In this document: positions 23,395 through 34,414 of the stretch, piece by piece
Layout: each line of letters starts with the position of its first letter
Position numbering within the stretch: the stretch's first letter is position 1
Assembly: GCF_027595985.1 (NCBI RefSeq)
Contig: NC_073313.1
Location: forward strand, 106,163,052 to 106,227,051
DNA: 64,000 nt
From: Sorex araneus
Taxonomy: Eukaryota; Chordata; Mammalia; Eulipotyphla; Soricidae
Direction of reading: 5' to 3'
Notes under the pieces: generated by a model
What the model was told of the DNA's origin: nothing
What the model saw: only the letters and a program-made list of their open reading frames with translations
The model's database searches: none
Position numbers and translations under genes: made by a program

Positions 23395-23473
23395 CAGTGC
23401 TGGGGACGCAGCTGAGTGATACAGCACTCTCATATGTGAAGACCCTGGGCTTGACCCCAGGCACTGCTAAAAA
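23395..23473 (+). mobile_element. Old head-only tRNA-derived SINE
   Basis: CAGTGCTGGGGACGCAGCTGAGTGATACAGCAC and GACCCTGGGCTTGACCCCAGGC form the A-box and B-box halves of a tRNA-like head, followed by a short A-rich tail. Similar in layout to 5023-5099. Confidence 0.5.
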
Positions 23474-23799
23474 GCAAAACAGAAACAAAAATCACCCTAC
23501 TGGTCAATAGAAAATACAGAAATATTCATGATAAAAATATAAATATGAGACATTTAAAGTCTTCAGAAAAATTGAGAGACCTCTATTTATAAATTAGTGT
23601 ATATAAACTTTGAACCAACAGATCAATGTTATCATCACTAACATTATGTGCATCCTCATGTAATGAGAATAGTAATTACTAAACATATCCCCAAATACTA
23701 AAATCTGAACCTAATGAAATAAAATGTCGTTTACAGAAAAAGACAGAAGCTGAAGAAATATGCTAAGCTCATAACGCAATCAGACTGTTAGGACGTGAC

Positions 23800-24080
23800 A
23801 AAGGACAGATGACCCAGTTTCTCCAGCAAATCAATGTCAAGAAAAGATACACAGGGGTAGGAGGACAATAATAAATTTAAACAGAAAGCCCATAGGCTCA
23901 TTCTTTTGAATTTCGTCTAGATCCTGATTATATGAACTATAAAGGCAACTGTTTTAACCTAGTCCCAAAAGATTGCAACGAGTTAAAAATATTTTACTCA
24001 AAACAGCAAACTTAATGATATTTAGAATTCAAATACAGTTCTCTGAATTTTTAATGGCAGTTATGCCTTACCAGTCTTTA
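23800..24080 (+). repeat. Ancient mammalian repeat relic
   Basis: GACAGATGACCCAGTTTCTCC, CAGCAAATCAATGTCAAG and TAGATCCTGATTATATGAAC occur in the order of a common old mammalian repeat. Family not assigned. The 325 bp before it (23475-23799) is unrecognised. Confidence 0.35.
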
Positions 24081-24177
24081 CTAAAACTTGTAAAGAATTT
24101 CGGTGCTAATATATTTCGGAGTTAACATGAAATAGGTAAGGCCTACTTACATAACTTTTCCCCCTACACTTTATGTA

Positions 24178-24425
24178 AACACTGTGGTTTGCAGAATTGT
24201 TCATGATGATTTGTTATACACATTCAACGTTCTAATACCAATCCCACTACCATTATCATCTTTTCTCCACCATTGTCTCCAATTTTCCCAATGACTCATA
24301 GAAACTGCCCTCATAGCAGGCCCACAATAATTCATATTATATTGCTTGTTATCAGTTTCTATCAGTTTCTAATTGAATGAACAAAAAGTATTTCCTTAGA
24401 AGAAAATTATTGTAAATTGTTGTAT
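24178..24425 (-). mobile_element. Older L1-type 3' end
   Basis: Resembles the minus-strand 3' ends at 16440 and 37390 (GAATTGTTCATGATGATTTG, CAATCCCACTACCATTATCA). Confidence 0.4.
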
Positions 24426-24586
24426 GTCACCCAGAAGACACTAGGTCCTTGTATGAGAGATCACTAAGATGTTGTTACAGGGTAAGCCTTCACTGTTTAG
24501 TTTGTGAAGATCCAATCTGGTGTGCTACTACTGGAATATCACTGTTGTAGAGTTTGGAGATGTTGCTCCAGGCAGTCCAGATTTTT

Positions 24587-24702
24587 TTTTTCTTTTTGGA
24601 TCACATCTGGCGATGCACAGGGGTTACGGATGCTGGGAATTGAACCCGGGTCGGCCATATGCAAGACAAATGCCCTACCCGCTGTGCTATTGCTCCAGCC
24701 CC
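24587..24702 (-). mobile_element. SOR SINE with internal deletion
   Basis: The body jumps from CACAGGGGTTACG directly to GATGCTGGGAATTGAACCC, losing about 60 bp. AGTCCAGA...TTTT occurs on both sides (24574 and 24703), so the copy is otherwise complete. Confidence 0.8.
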
Positions 24703-24879
24703 AGTCCAGAATTTTTAACTGAATGGTACATTTGAGTTAAATTTTCAACTGGACAGTGGCTTTGGGGGTGTGGATGTCACTGCCAGGACTTCCGGAAGTA
24801 CAGGGTGATAGGGGAAGGTAGTCGCATAGAAAGCGTGTCTATATCTGTCACAGAAACCTACATACCTGCATTTTCAGCT

Positions 24880-25095
24880 GGTTCGGGAGAGCCTGGCAAG
24901 CTCCTCATGGCGTATTTATATGCCAAAAACAGTAACGATGATGGGTCTCATTCCCCTGACCCTGAAGATCCTCTAATGTGGCACTGCTGGGAAGGACGAG
25001 TAAAGAGAGGCTACTCTCAGGGCTAGGATGAATGGAGATGTTACTGGGCCCGCTTGAGCAAATCAACAATCAAAGGCATGACAGTGATGCAGTGA
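24880..25095 (+). mobile_element. Long RTE-tailed SINE, headless
   Basis: Plus-strand body: GAGAGCCTGGCAAGCTCC, TATGCCAAAAACAGTAACGATG, CTCATTCCCCTGACCCTGAAG, then TGGAGATGTTACTGGGCCCG and a GTGATGCAGTGAT tail. The leader-derived part is longer than in the copies at 1049 and 59196. It lies tail-to-tail with the RTE element starting near 25110. Confidence 0.75.
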
Positions 25096-25125
25096 TTTCT
25101 TCTGTGATCCAGTTGTTCACTTGTA

Positions 25126-27170
25126 TCACTTATTATCCCTTAAATCTTCGATTTGCTGGAGTGGGAGCCAGTAACGTATCCATTCATCCCTGTCGCATGC
25201 TAGTGTAACCCAATGATATCTGCTTGCTCCAGGAACACGAAGAGCCTCAAACCATTCATTCGGGGTTCTGACAAAAAAGTCTGACTATCTTGTAGGTTGG
25301 CAGCCATACGGTCTTTTGACATACTTTGGAATCCATTCTGTAACAGCTCTAGTCCAGCGGTCATCTCAAAGTCGCATTACATGTATGGCCTATCTGATTT
25401 TCGACACCTTGACAAATGAGACAGCATCCCTGATTCTTGATCGTCAACAGAGGTCAGAACTCCGGATTTTTTCTCTCACTTGAGTGAAGTGTGATACTCC
25501 AAGCACAGCTCTTTCGATTTCTTTTTGGGATACCCAGATAGTGTTCTTGTCCTGTTTTCATAGGGACCAGGTCTCTGAGGCATGTGATGTGTAGTGAAGG
25601 AAAAATGGTGGAGTCGAAAAGATGTGCCCGGAGCTGGAGGTTCTTCGTCCTGTTCACTACTTCTTCCATGCTCTTGAAGGAATTCCATGCTGCTCTCTTT
25701 CTTCTGAGCGGTTCTGACTCCAAGTCATTCCTCATGTTGAGTTTTCGACCCAGGTACACATAGCTGCTGCATTCAGAGATGTTCATTCCATTGAGACCAA
25801 ATGGAACATCAGAGACTAGTTCGTTTTACATGAAAACTATCTTGGTGAGATTCAGCTGCAGTCTGACATTTCCACACTCGCAGTTGAAGTCGCCAGCATT
25901 TGTGCCACTTGACTAATGTTTGGTGTTATTAGGACGATGTCATCAGCGAAGTGGAGGTGGTATAGTTGCCAACCATCTAACTTCACCCCCATTCCTTCCC
26001 ATTGCAGTCGTTGCATGACGTTCTTGAGGGTGGCACTGAAGAGTTTCAGTGAAATGGTATCACCCTGCTGAACCCTCTTTATGTCGATGATCACTTCCTT
26101 GTAGAATGGTTAGTTCCTGGTGGTGAATCCATAATACAGCTCATGGAGGATCCTGAAGTATTGAGTTTGAATGTCCTGTTTGGCTAGGGCTTCTATGACC
26201 GCTTCAGTCTTAACAGAATCAAAGGCCTTCTTTAAATCGATGAACATTAGATAGAGCGGCATCATGAACTCTTGCGAAACTTCAATGAGCTTGGTCACTG
26301 TGTGCATATGGTCGATTGTGCCAAATCCTTTTCTGATTCTGGCTTGCTCTCATGGTTGTCCTTTGTCTAGTGTTCTGCCTATTCTACTCAGGATCACTCG
26401 AGTGATAGAGGATAGACAACAGGAAGATTGTGCATTAGTTGCCGATGTTTTGGATGTCTCCCTTCTTGTACAACAGAATGGCCCTGCTGGTTTTCCATTG
26501 GGACATAACCTTGCATTCAGACAGGCAGTGTATGAAGAGCTGAGCCAGTGTATTGACGAGTACTGGCGGCAGATTCTTCATGTGTTCGGTCTGACCTTCT
26601 CTGGACCGGGTGCTGTACACATCTTTACCGACCAAATGGCATGTTGGATTTTGGAAGGGAGAACATTGGGAATGACATATCCATCCTGTGGAATTTGGTA
26701 TTTGGGCAGGTGAACATGGCTTTCGAAGAGATCTGAATAGAAGTCGTGAGTCATTCTCTCCATTGCCCTTCTGGAAGATATGATAGATCCATCAGGACGT
26801 TGGAGGGTAGTCATCTTGGTTTTGTAGTTGTCAAAGGAGAGGCGAGCATTGCGAATACTTTTCCCAGCTTCTTTCCTCTATTTGAGGTCTTCCTTTTTCG
26901 CTTCTCTGCACAGCTTTGCGATCTCGGACATTAGCTTGCAATTGCCTGAGACTCATGCCAAACCACGTTGGCGAATGAGCTCAAGAGTTTCCGAAGACAG
27001 GCATCTGTTTGTGGCTTTCCTACTCTTGGCATTCCTTGTGCAGTCATGGAGGTGCTAAACCAGTCAATTGTATTCCTCATCGATGTTGTCAGTGATGGCA
27101 TCTTCCCAGGTTACTGCAATAGTGCCAAAGAGCTCCCAGTTGGTGGTCATTCTGGGAGTTCTCTTTTTTT
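25126..27170 (-). pseudogene. RTE reverse transcriptase domain, broken frame
   Basis: Fragments in three frames give a consistent order: an N-terminal linker (KMTTLQRPDGSIISSRR near 26790), LYKKGDIQNIGN (26440), the first catalytic-Asp motif FIDLKKAFDSV (26240), QQGDTIS (26060), the catalytic FADD box in HFADDIVLI (25950), SSYVYLGRKLNM (25760) and LRAHLFDSTIFPSL (25610), ending in WVTLACDRDEW and QQIEDLRDN just before the stop. The two Asp of FADD and the Asp of the FIDLKKAFD motif are kept. At least three frame changes and a stop after AALE-type segments disable it. The homologous family has a continuous ORF. Confidence 0.8.
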
Positions 27171-27254
27171 TAATTTAAAATTCTCTTTATATTTTTACTC
27201 CACGATATCACATTATATTCACTATTTAGAAAAAACTTTTTATGTTTTAGGTTT

Positions 27255-27548
27255 TTAAAATTTTTTTATTATTGAATCACTGTGAAGAACAGTTACAAAC
27301 TTATGAACTTTCGTGTTTGCATTTCACTCACTCAGTGATCGTTTACACATCCCTCCACCAGTGCCCATTCTCCTCCACCAATGATTCCAGTATCCCTCTC
27401 ACCATCCTCACTCCATCCCCCACCAACCCACCCTGCCTCTGCAGCAGGGCATTCCTTTTTGTTCTCTCTCCTTTTGGGTGTTGTAGTTTGAAATAGAGGT
27501 ATTGAGTGGCCTTCATGTTCAGTCTATAATCTACTTTCAGCTCGCAAT
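27255..27548 (-). mobile_element. L1 3' UTR fragment, left arm
   Basis: Minus-strand L1 tail (CCCTCCACCAGTGCCCATTC at 27352) inserted in the RTE ORF. It ends abruptly at 27548 where a plus-strand L1 begins. A sliver of minus-strand ORF2 at 28155-28200 (ATGCAGATGTCATTTCTACTATACC) may belong to it. The approximately 80 bp before it (27172-27254) is AT-rich and unassigned. Confidence 0.75.
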
Positions 27549-28155
27549 GCAATGTTCATTGCAGCACTGTTTACAATAGCCAAAATACGGAAAACAGTGG
27601 AGTGCCCCAAAACAGATGAATGGTTAAAGAAACTTTGGTACATCTACACAATGGAATACTATGCAGCTGTTAGAAAAGATGAATTCATGAAATTTGCATG
27701 TAAGTGTATTAACATGGAAAGTATCATGTTAAGTGAAATGAGTCAGAAAGAGAAAGACAGACATTGAAAGATCACACTCATTTGTGGAATATAAAGTAAC
27801 AGGTGGGAGACTAATACTCAAGAGTAGTAGAGATAAGGACCAGGAGGTCTGCCCCACAGCTTGGAAACTGGCCTCACATGCTAGAGGAAAGGCAGCTAAG
27901 ATACAGAAGGGAACACCAAGTAGAGGATGTTGGGAGGACCCATTCAGGTTGAAAGATGCGAGCTGAAAGTAGACTATAGACCGAACATGAAGGCCACTCA
28001 ATGCCTCTATTACATATTACATGTTGGATATGAATGGGCACTGGTGGAGGGATGGGTAAATGATCAATGTATGAGTGAAATGCAAACATTCATAAGTTTG
28101 TAACTGTACATCACAGTTATTCTCTAATAAAAACTTTTAAGAAAGAAAAAAAAAC
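27549..28155 (+). mobile_element. L1 3' end, right arm
   Basis: Plus-strand ORF2 C-terminus ([26 protein letters not shown]) and complete 3' UTR ending AATAAAAACTTTTAAG and A-run. Its last 290 bp are nearly the reverse complement of 27255-27548, giving a large inverted repeat with a roughly 300-bp spacer. Confidence 0.8.
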
Positions 28156-28196
28156 ATACAAATGCAGATGTCATTTCTACTATACCTTTTTTCTCT

Positions 28197-28977
28197 CTGG
28201 GATATTAAACTTAAACTTTTCAGTCCTTTCTTGCCACTCTGTGAAGTAGAATTTTGCACAAAGGACACGGTGGTCTGATCCCATTTGTAATTTTGGGACA
28301 ACAGTGACATTGGTCAGGCAAAACCGTCGATTGAATCTGATGTGGTCAATTTTGTTGTGGAACTGTCTACCGGGAGACTCACATGTCCAGTGTTTAGATT
28401 CAGCCTTCTAGAACTGCAAGTTACCATGGATGGTCTTGGTTGACATGATGAACTCAGAAAGTCTCTCACACTGTTCTTTCCATTCTAGGCCATGGGTCCC
28501 GATGTGGAGTTTTTCGGGTGACCTTCTCAGTCCTATCTTGGCATTAAAATCACCAACAATGATCTTGTAGAAGGTGTGGTCTTCCTTATAGAACTTCTCC
28601 AGCTCCATGTAGAACTTCTCAATTTCTTCTTCATCATAGTTGGATGTTGGTGTGTAGATGACGAAGATAGAAACTGCCGGCAGTGAGCCACATCTATGCA
28701 AGTGTAATTGTCAGATTCGGGTTGTTAGGGATTCGAATGAAACAATTCTCATGGTCAAGTTCGTGTTGACAAGGACACCGACACCACCAACGCCTCTATT
28801 GTCGCATGTTCCAAGGAAGAGTTCTTTTCCAGTGTTGAAATTGACGTGATGTGATTGAAGCCTTCTTATCTCAGTCAGTCCAATGACTTTTTACTTGATC
28901 TTCTGTGCGTGCACCATCAGGTCCTCGATGGATGCTTACGATGCCAGCGTACATGTGTTGAAAGTACAGACAGTCAT
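28197..28977 (-). pseudogene. RTE apurinic-type endonuclease domain, broken frame
   Basis: It starts at an ATG (28977-28975) followed by TVCTFNT, the usual opening of RTE ORFs. Next come GLTEIRRLQS (catalytic Glu region), GVGVLVNT, IYTPTSNYDEEE, GDFNAKIG (catalytic Asp/Asn) and FHNKIDH, then SDHR (catalytic Asp-His) near 28280. Stops after TLAS and after KIK, plus a frame change near 28700, break it. The open stretch 28408-28701 is the best-preserved piece. Downstream the ORF is split by L1 sequence. Confidence 0.82.
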
Positions 28978-29327
28978 TTTAGTCGTTCTTCATTTTGGCA
29001 GTCTAGTTCGTCCCTGAGATTTTATCAGCCTCTCCTTGCTCATCCCTTTTAGCGCTGCCATATTGGGGGTACTTTCCGTGTCAGGGAAATGAGGCCTATT
29101 GTTGTTACTGTTTTTGGCATATCGAATGTACCATGGGTAGCTTGCCAGTCTCTGCCGTGTGGGCAGCATAATCTCTGTAGCTTGCCGAGCTCTCTGAGAG
29201 GAATGGTGGCTTTTATGGTGGCCTCTAATCACCCTTTCAGGTGTTCCCATGGTTTACACCATATTTGAACCCCATCAAATATGGTGTGGTAATTATGGAA
29301 AATGGATATTTTATTATGTGTCGTATA

Positions 29328-29681
29328 TGAGGTATTTATCTGGCACTGGTAGGGTGGGTCATGATACCTAGGGTGCCAGAGATTGGGGGAAGCAGGGAGA
29401 GGATATCTGTTTCTGGGTCCCGTTGAGCCTGGAGTCCAAGGTCACAAAGTTCTGCTTTACCTGATTCTGTGAGGCTTCACTCATGTGTGAGGCTCGGCCT
29501 GAGTGTCCGAGAAGCAGCCTGGAGCATGTAGGTGGCTGGTAGTGGACTTAGTGGAGGTTGGCTGATGAGGTATTTATCTGGCACTGGTAGGGTGGGTCGT
29601 CTTGGTATGATCCCTGGGGCACTGGAGATTGGGGGAAGCAGGCAGAGGATATCTCTTTCCGGGTCCCCTTGAGCCTGGAGT
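29328..29681 (-). repeat. Two-unit tandem repeat, period 238 bp
   Basis: TGAGGTATTTATCTGGCACTGGTAGGGTGGGTC begins units at 29328 and 29566; each conserved core is about 110 bp and ends GAGCCTGGAGT. The region between shows similarity to 18960-19135. It lies immediately beyond the RTE leader, on its 5' side. The strand given is that of the neighbouring RTE and is an inference. Confidence 0.7.
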
Positions 29682-29779
29682 TGTTATTTAGCAGAATTTT
29701 GTTTAGTTTTAAAGATTTAAGTGTGGGTAGTCTTCGAGTAGACTGAACATACTGTCAGGCCTCTTGATATTTCCAGCGG

Positions 29780-31680
29780 ACATATACCCTGCTCGTGGAT
29801 AGGGAGAATCAATGTTGTCAAAATGGCAATACTCCCTAAAGCATTATACAGATTCAATGCGATCCCTATAAATATACCCATGACACTCTTCAAAGAAATA
29901 GATCAAGCAATCCTAAAATTCATATGGAATAACAAACGTCCAAGGATAGCTAAAACAATTCTTGGGAAAAAGATGATGGGAGGCATCACCCTCCCCAACC
30001 TCAAATTTTACTACAAAGCAGTAACAATTAAAACAGCATGGTACTGGAACAAAGGCAGAGCCGTAGACCAATGGAACAGGGTGGAATATCCCTACACACA
30101 ACCCCAAATGTATGACCATCTAATCTTTGATAAGGGAGCAAGAGATGTGAAGTGGAGCAAGGAAAGCCCTTTAACAAATGGTGCTGGCACAACTGGACAA
30201 CCACATGCAAAAAAAATGGGTTTAGACCTTGACCTGACACCATGCACAAAAGTCAGATCAAAATGGATTAAAGACCTCAACATTAGACCACAAACCATAA
30301 GGTACATTGAAGACAAGGTCGGCAAAACCCTCCACGATATTGAAGATAAAGGTATCTTCAAAGGTGACACAGAACTAAGCAATCTAGTAAAAACAGAGAT
30401 CAACAAATGGGACTACATTAAACTAAAAAGCTTCTGCACCGCAAGAGATACAGTGACCAGAATCCGAAGACTATCCACAGAATGGGAAAGGATATTTACA
30501 CAATACCCATCAGATAAGGGGTTGATATCAATGGTATATAAAGCACTGGTTGAACTCTACAAGAAGAAAACATCCAACCCCATCAAAAAATGGGGCGAAG
30601 AAATGAACAGAAACTTTACCAAGGAAGAAATACGAATGGCCAAAAGGCACATGAAAAAGTGCTCTGCATCACTAATCATCAGAGAGATGCAGATCAAAAC
30701 AACCATGAGATACCACCTCACACCACAGAGACTAGCACACATCCAAAAGAACAAAAGCAACCGCTGTTGGAGAGGATGTGGGGAGAAAGGGACCCTTCTT
30801 CACTGCTGGTGGGAATGCCGACTGGTTCAGCCCTTCTGGAAAACAATTTGGATGACTCTCAAAAAATTAGATATTGAATTCCCATTTGACCCAGCAATAC
30901 CACTGCTGGGAATATATCCCAGAGAGGCAAAAAAGTACAATCGAAACAACATCTGCACATGTATGTTCATCGCAGCACTGTTTACAATAGCCAGAATCTG
31001 GAAAAAACCCGAATGCCCCAGAACGGATGACTGGTTGAGGAAACTTTGGTACATCTATACAATGGAATACTATGCAGCTGTTAGAAAAAAGGAGGTCAAG
31101 AATTTTTTAGTTAAGTGGATGGGCATGAAAAGTTTCATGCTGAGTGAAATGAGTCAGAAAGAGAGAGACAGACATAGAAAGATTGCACTCATCTATGGTA
31201 TATAGAATAACAGAGTGGGAGACTAACACCCAAGAACTGTAGAAATAAGTACCAGGAGGTTGACTCCATGGCTTCGAGGCTGGCCTCACGTTCCGGGGAA
31301 AGGTCAACTCAGAGAAGCGATCACCAACTACATTGTAGTCGAAGGCCATGTGGGGGAAGGGAGTTGCGGGCTGAATGAGGGCTAGAGACTGAACACAGCG
31401 GCCACTCAACACCTTTATTGCAAACCACAACAGCTAATTAGAGAGAGAGAACAGAAGGGAATGCCTTGCCACAGTGGCAGGGTGGGGTGGGGGGGAGATG
31501 GGATTGGGGAGGGTGGGAGGGAAGCTGGGTTTACGGGTGGTGGAGAATGGGCACTGGTGAAGGGATGGGTTCCCGAACTTTGTATGAGGGAAGTATAAGC
31601 ACAAAAGTGTATAAATCTGTAACTGTACCCTCACGGTGATTCTCTAATTAAAAATAAATAAATTAAAAATATATATATAT
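29780..31680 (+). mobile_element. Young 5'-truncated L1, 1.9 kb
   Basis: Begins inside ORF2 (HIPCSW) and keeps an open frame to the ORF2 stop, then about 470 bp of 3' UTR with a G-rich tract (31480-31520) and an A/T-rich end. The open frame over its whole coding length suggests recent insertion. Confidence 0.88.
29823..31205 (+). pseudogene. L1 ORF2p C-terminal fragment, frame open
   Basis: 460 codons from an internal Met; the frame is in fact open from the element's 5' end at 29780. It corresponds to the part of ORF2p after the reverse transcriptase palm ([15 protein letters not shown] onward) and includes the C-terminal Cys-rich motif Cx3Cx7Hx4C (CWRGCGEKG...HCWWEC, residues about 315-332). 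The endonuclease and the FADD catalytic box are missing, so it has no enzyme activity on its own. No promoter is expected because the element is 5'-truncated. It is the longest open frame in the window. Confidence 0.75.
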
Positions 31681-31785
31681 AAACCTACTATAGAACATCT
31701 AAGTACAATTTAAATTGCCAGTAAATGTAAACTAATTACTTGCTGACAGGACAGGAAAATAAATCTCAAATATGTGAAAAAAAAA

Positions 31786-31985
31786 AGAAATTTATCAACT
31801 ACACAGGCGGGTGGGGGAATGGGGGGCAGAGGGGTGGGGGGGGAGGTTTACTGTGGTTCTTGGTGGTGGAATATATGCACTGGTGAAGGGATGGGTGTTT
31901 GAACATTATGTAACTGAGACTTAAGCCTGAAAGCTTTGTAACTTTCAGCAAGGTGATTCAATTAAAAAAATAAATAAATAAAAAA
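31786..31985 (+). mobile_element. 5'-truncated tail of composite-type element, copy 4
   Basis: The 3' tail (TTGGTGGTGGAATATATGCACTG, CTGAAAGCTTTGTAACTTTC) matches the reverse complement of the tails of copies 1-3 better than the ordinary L1 tails. A G-run segment at 31807-31845 lies at its start. Confidence 0.65.
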
Positions 31986-32355
31986 ATTAAAAAAAATAGA
32001 GATGACCAGCTTATCAATGAATTAGTCAACAGTTTTTATGAAGCAGTATTTTCGTGTCGGGAATTTTATACTATATCCAAAGGCCATAGGTTGAAGAGCA
32101 AAATCTCGGACTAGATACAGCACTCACCATCTGCTTCTGTCAGTGACAAATCAGTTATGTGACAGTCTAGTAAGTCACAATCTTGATGTGGTTCCATTCT
32201 CTTCTCTATAATATGTTTTTCTATCTTTACGTCTTGGGATTGTCCTGAGAACCACACACACCATCTGAGAGAAAGCTTTGGAGATTGAAAAATGTGAGAT
32301 TGAAAGGAGCAGTGTTCTTCATCTTGTGTGATTAATAAATTTTTGTAACTTCCTT

Positions 32356-32487
32356 TTTTTTCTGTTTGGGTCACACCCAGTGATGCTCAGGATTACTCCT
32401 GACTACACTCAGTGCCGGGGATTGAACCCTGGTTGACCACGTACAAGGCAAATGTTCTACCCCACTGTATTATCATTCCAGCCCCAA
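32356..32487 (-). mobile_element. SOR SINE, shortened
   Basis: Minus copy from TTTGGGTCACACCCAG to TTCCAGCCCC with a shortened centre. Confidence 0.75.
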
Positions 32488-32489
32488 AT

Positions 32490-32955
32490 TTCTGCAACTT
32501 CTTAAAGAAGTCTTTAATTTCAAAATTGTAAGAAAAAAAAACTATTGTAAAATTCATGTCAAATATCAAGTAAAAACTGTTGACTTTAATCTTGCCATTC
32601 AAATAATTTGAAATTTATTATAATACAATAAATGCATTTGTGAAAAAAATAAAAAATAAAAAGTTGGTTGAAAAGAAATGAAGTCCCAGGGAAGGAGCTC
32701 AGGGCATTCCAAGCGGACTTTAATGGGCAGAGTTTGGGGTCTGTTCACTCACTCACAGACATAGTTCAATGGCAATTGGGTGGGGTTCAAGCTAGGGCCA
32801 GCTCTGCTCCTGTAATCCCCAGGGCATACAGATCAGTAAGAAATGGGTGTTACTAAATGGTGCCAGGATGGATATTCAGGTTTGAAAACCAATTTTAAGA
32901 GGTAATATTATGGTATTGGTAATATCAGAATGTGAAGGGAGATGGGAATAGAGAT
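32490..32955. other. Low-copy DNA, no gene seen
   Basis: A 62-codon frame at 32668-32856 has no recognisable motif. Confidence 0.4.
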
Positions 32956-33627
32956 CCAAGAAAGAAAGCAATAGCTGAGACTTTTTTAAAAAAACCTAAG
33001 AAAAGAACTAATCAGAGAATTCCAGGAAGCTGATAGAGTACCAACATTTTGAAATACTAAAAGAGATACATCAAGATGCATTATTGTTAAATTATCAAAC
33101 ATCAATAAGAAAGAAAAAGCTGTTAAAGACTATTAGGGAGGTAAATGTAAGCATAGAAATTCATCATAATCAGGTTATTATCAGGTTTGTCAGCAGAAAC
33201 CCTGCAGGTTAGAAAGTAGTAGAATGATATGTTCATAATAAAATATAAAATTCTAACCAAGAGTACTCTGTGTTACAAATAATCATTAAAATATGATGGA
33301 GAAATAACAGCTTGTGCAAATAATCAAAAGCTAATGAAAATTTCCACTAAAATTACCACTTACAGCATGGTCAAATTAGCCAGAAAAAAATAACAAGGAA
33401 AAATAGCACTAAATAAAATAGTTGATGAGACGGACTTAATAGAAACAAACATAAATTTCCATGCCAAATAAAGTGAATACACATTATTTTCAAGTGCACA
33501 TAGAATATTCTCCAGGGTAGATTATACGTTGAGATGCCAAATAAGTTGATACATGTAAGAAGAGGGAAATCATATGAAGGTTCTTTTCTGAACACAGTGG
33601 CCTGAGGCTAAAAATCAACCTGAAGTA

Positions 33628-33932
33628 GATGATGCTTGGAGGGCTCGCTCAGGATGGGAGATGTGTGCTGAAAATAGACTATGGACCGAACATGATGGCA
33701 ACTTAGTACCCATAATGCAAATCATCACACACAGAAGGAGAGAAAGAGTAAAAGGAATGTGTCTGCCACAGGGGAGGGGATGGGGTGTGGATGGTAGGAG
33801 GAATACTGGGAACATTGGTGGTGGAGAATGGGCACTGGTGGAGGGATGGGTAGTTGATGATTGTATGACTGAAACAATCATGAAAGTTTGTTAGTCTGTA
33901 ACTATCTCAGTGTGATTCATTAAAAAATTGTA
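33628..33932 (+). mobile_element. Young L1 3' UTR
   Basis: Only 3' UTR: GCACTGGTGGAGGGATGGGTAG at 33833, terminal CATTAAAAAATTG. Inserted in the ancient L1. Confidence 0.8.
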
Positions 33933-34414
33933 CAAAAGAAAGTTGTATCCATCCTCACAACTACTATCCATATAGTTTTAAAAGCTTAGAGAAAACAATT
34001 AGGTAAGAAAAAACATAAAAAGGAATCCAGGCTGCTAAAGAGAGGCAAAACCTCCATTAGTGAATCACTTTATAATAGATGAAGAAAACCCTAGGGAATC
34101 CACCAAAAGGCGATTTGAAACAATAAATGAGATGAGTAAAATATAAATTAGGAAAACAATCTATTATTATGCCAAAAGAGATGAAATAGCCAGGAATAAA
34201 AACTGGCATAATATATTAAAGAACTACATCTACACAAAAAATTATAAGGCATTGCTAAGAAGGAAGAAGAATTAAAGTAACATAAAGATATTTTATGTTC
34301 ATATGTTCATTGGGAGAATAAACATTAAAAATACCATCTTATCCACACCAATCTACAAATTTAATGTCATTTCTATAAAAATAGTAAAGGTAATTTTTCT
34401 TTTATATATTATTT

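Larger units (their letters stand above)
25110..29255 (-). mobile_element. RTE-clade LINE, decayed, interrupted by L1
   Basis: The element runs leftward: leader (29255-28978), endonuclease region (28977-28197), L1 insertions (about 27172-28196), reverse transcriptase (27170-25300), and a C-terminal end stopping at 25126-25128 with almost no 3' UTR. One long ORF with an AP-type endonuclease followed by a reverse transcriptase, no ORF1 and no poly(A) tail are RTE traits. Motifs seen: GDFNAKIG, SDHR, FIDLKKAFDS, QQGDTIS, HFADDIVLI. Summed coding length is about 2.8 kb, near the 1,000 codons usual for RTE. Frameshifts and stops show that this copy is dead. The leader and the C-terminal end are both shared with the long SINE family. 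Confidence 0.85.

Noticed and set aside
29913-30760. Several antisense frames under the L1 ORF2 fragment
   Set aside because: Shadows of the open ORF2 frame on the opposite strand.
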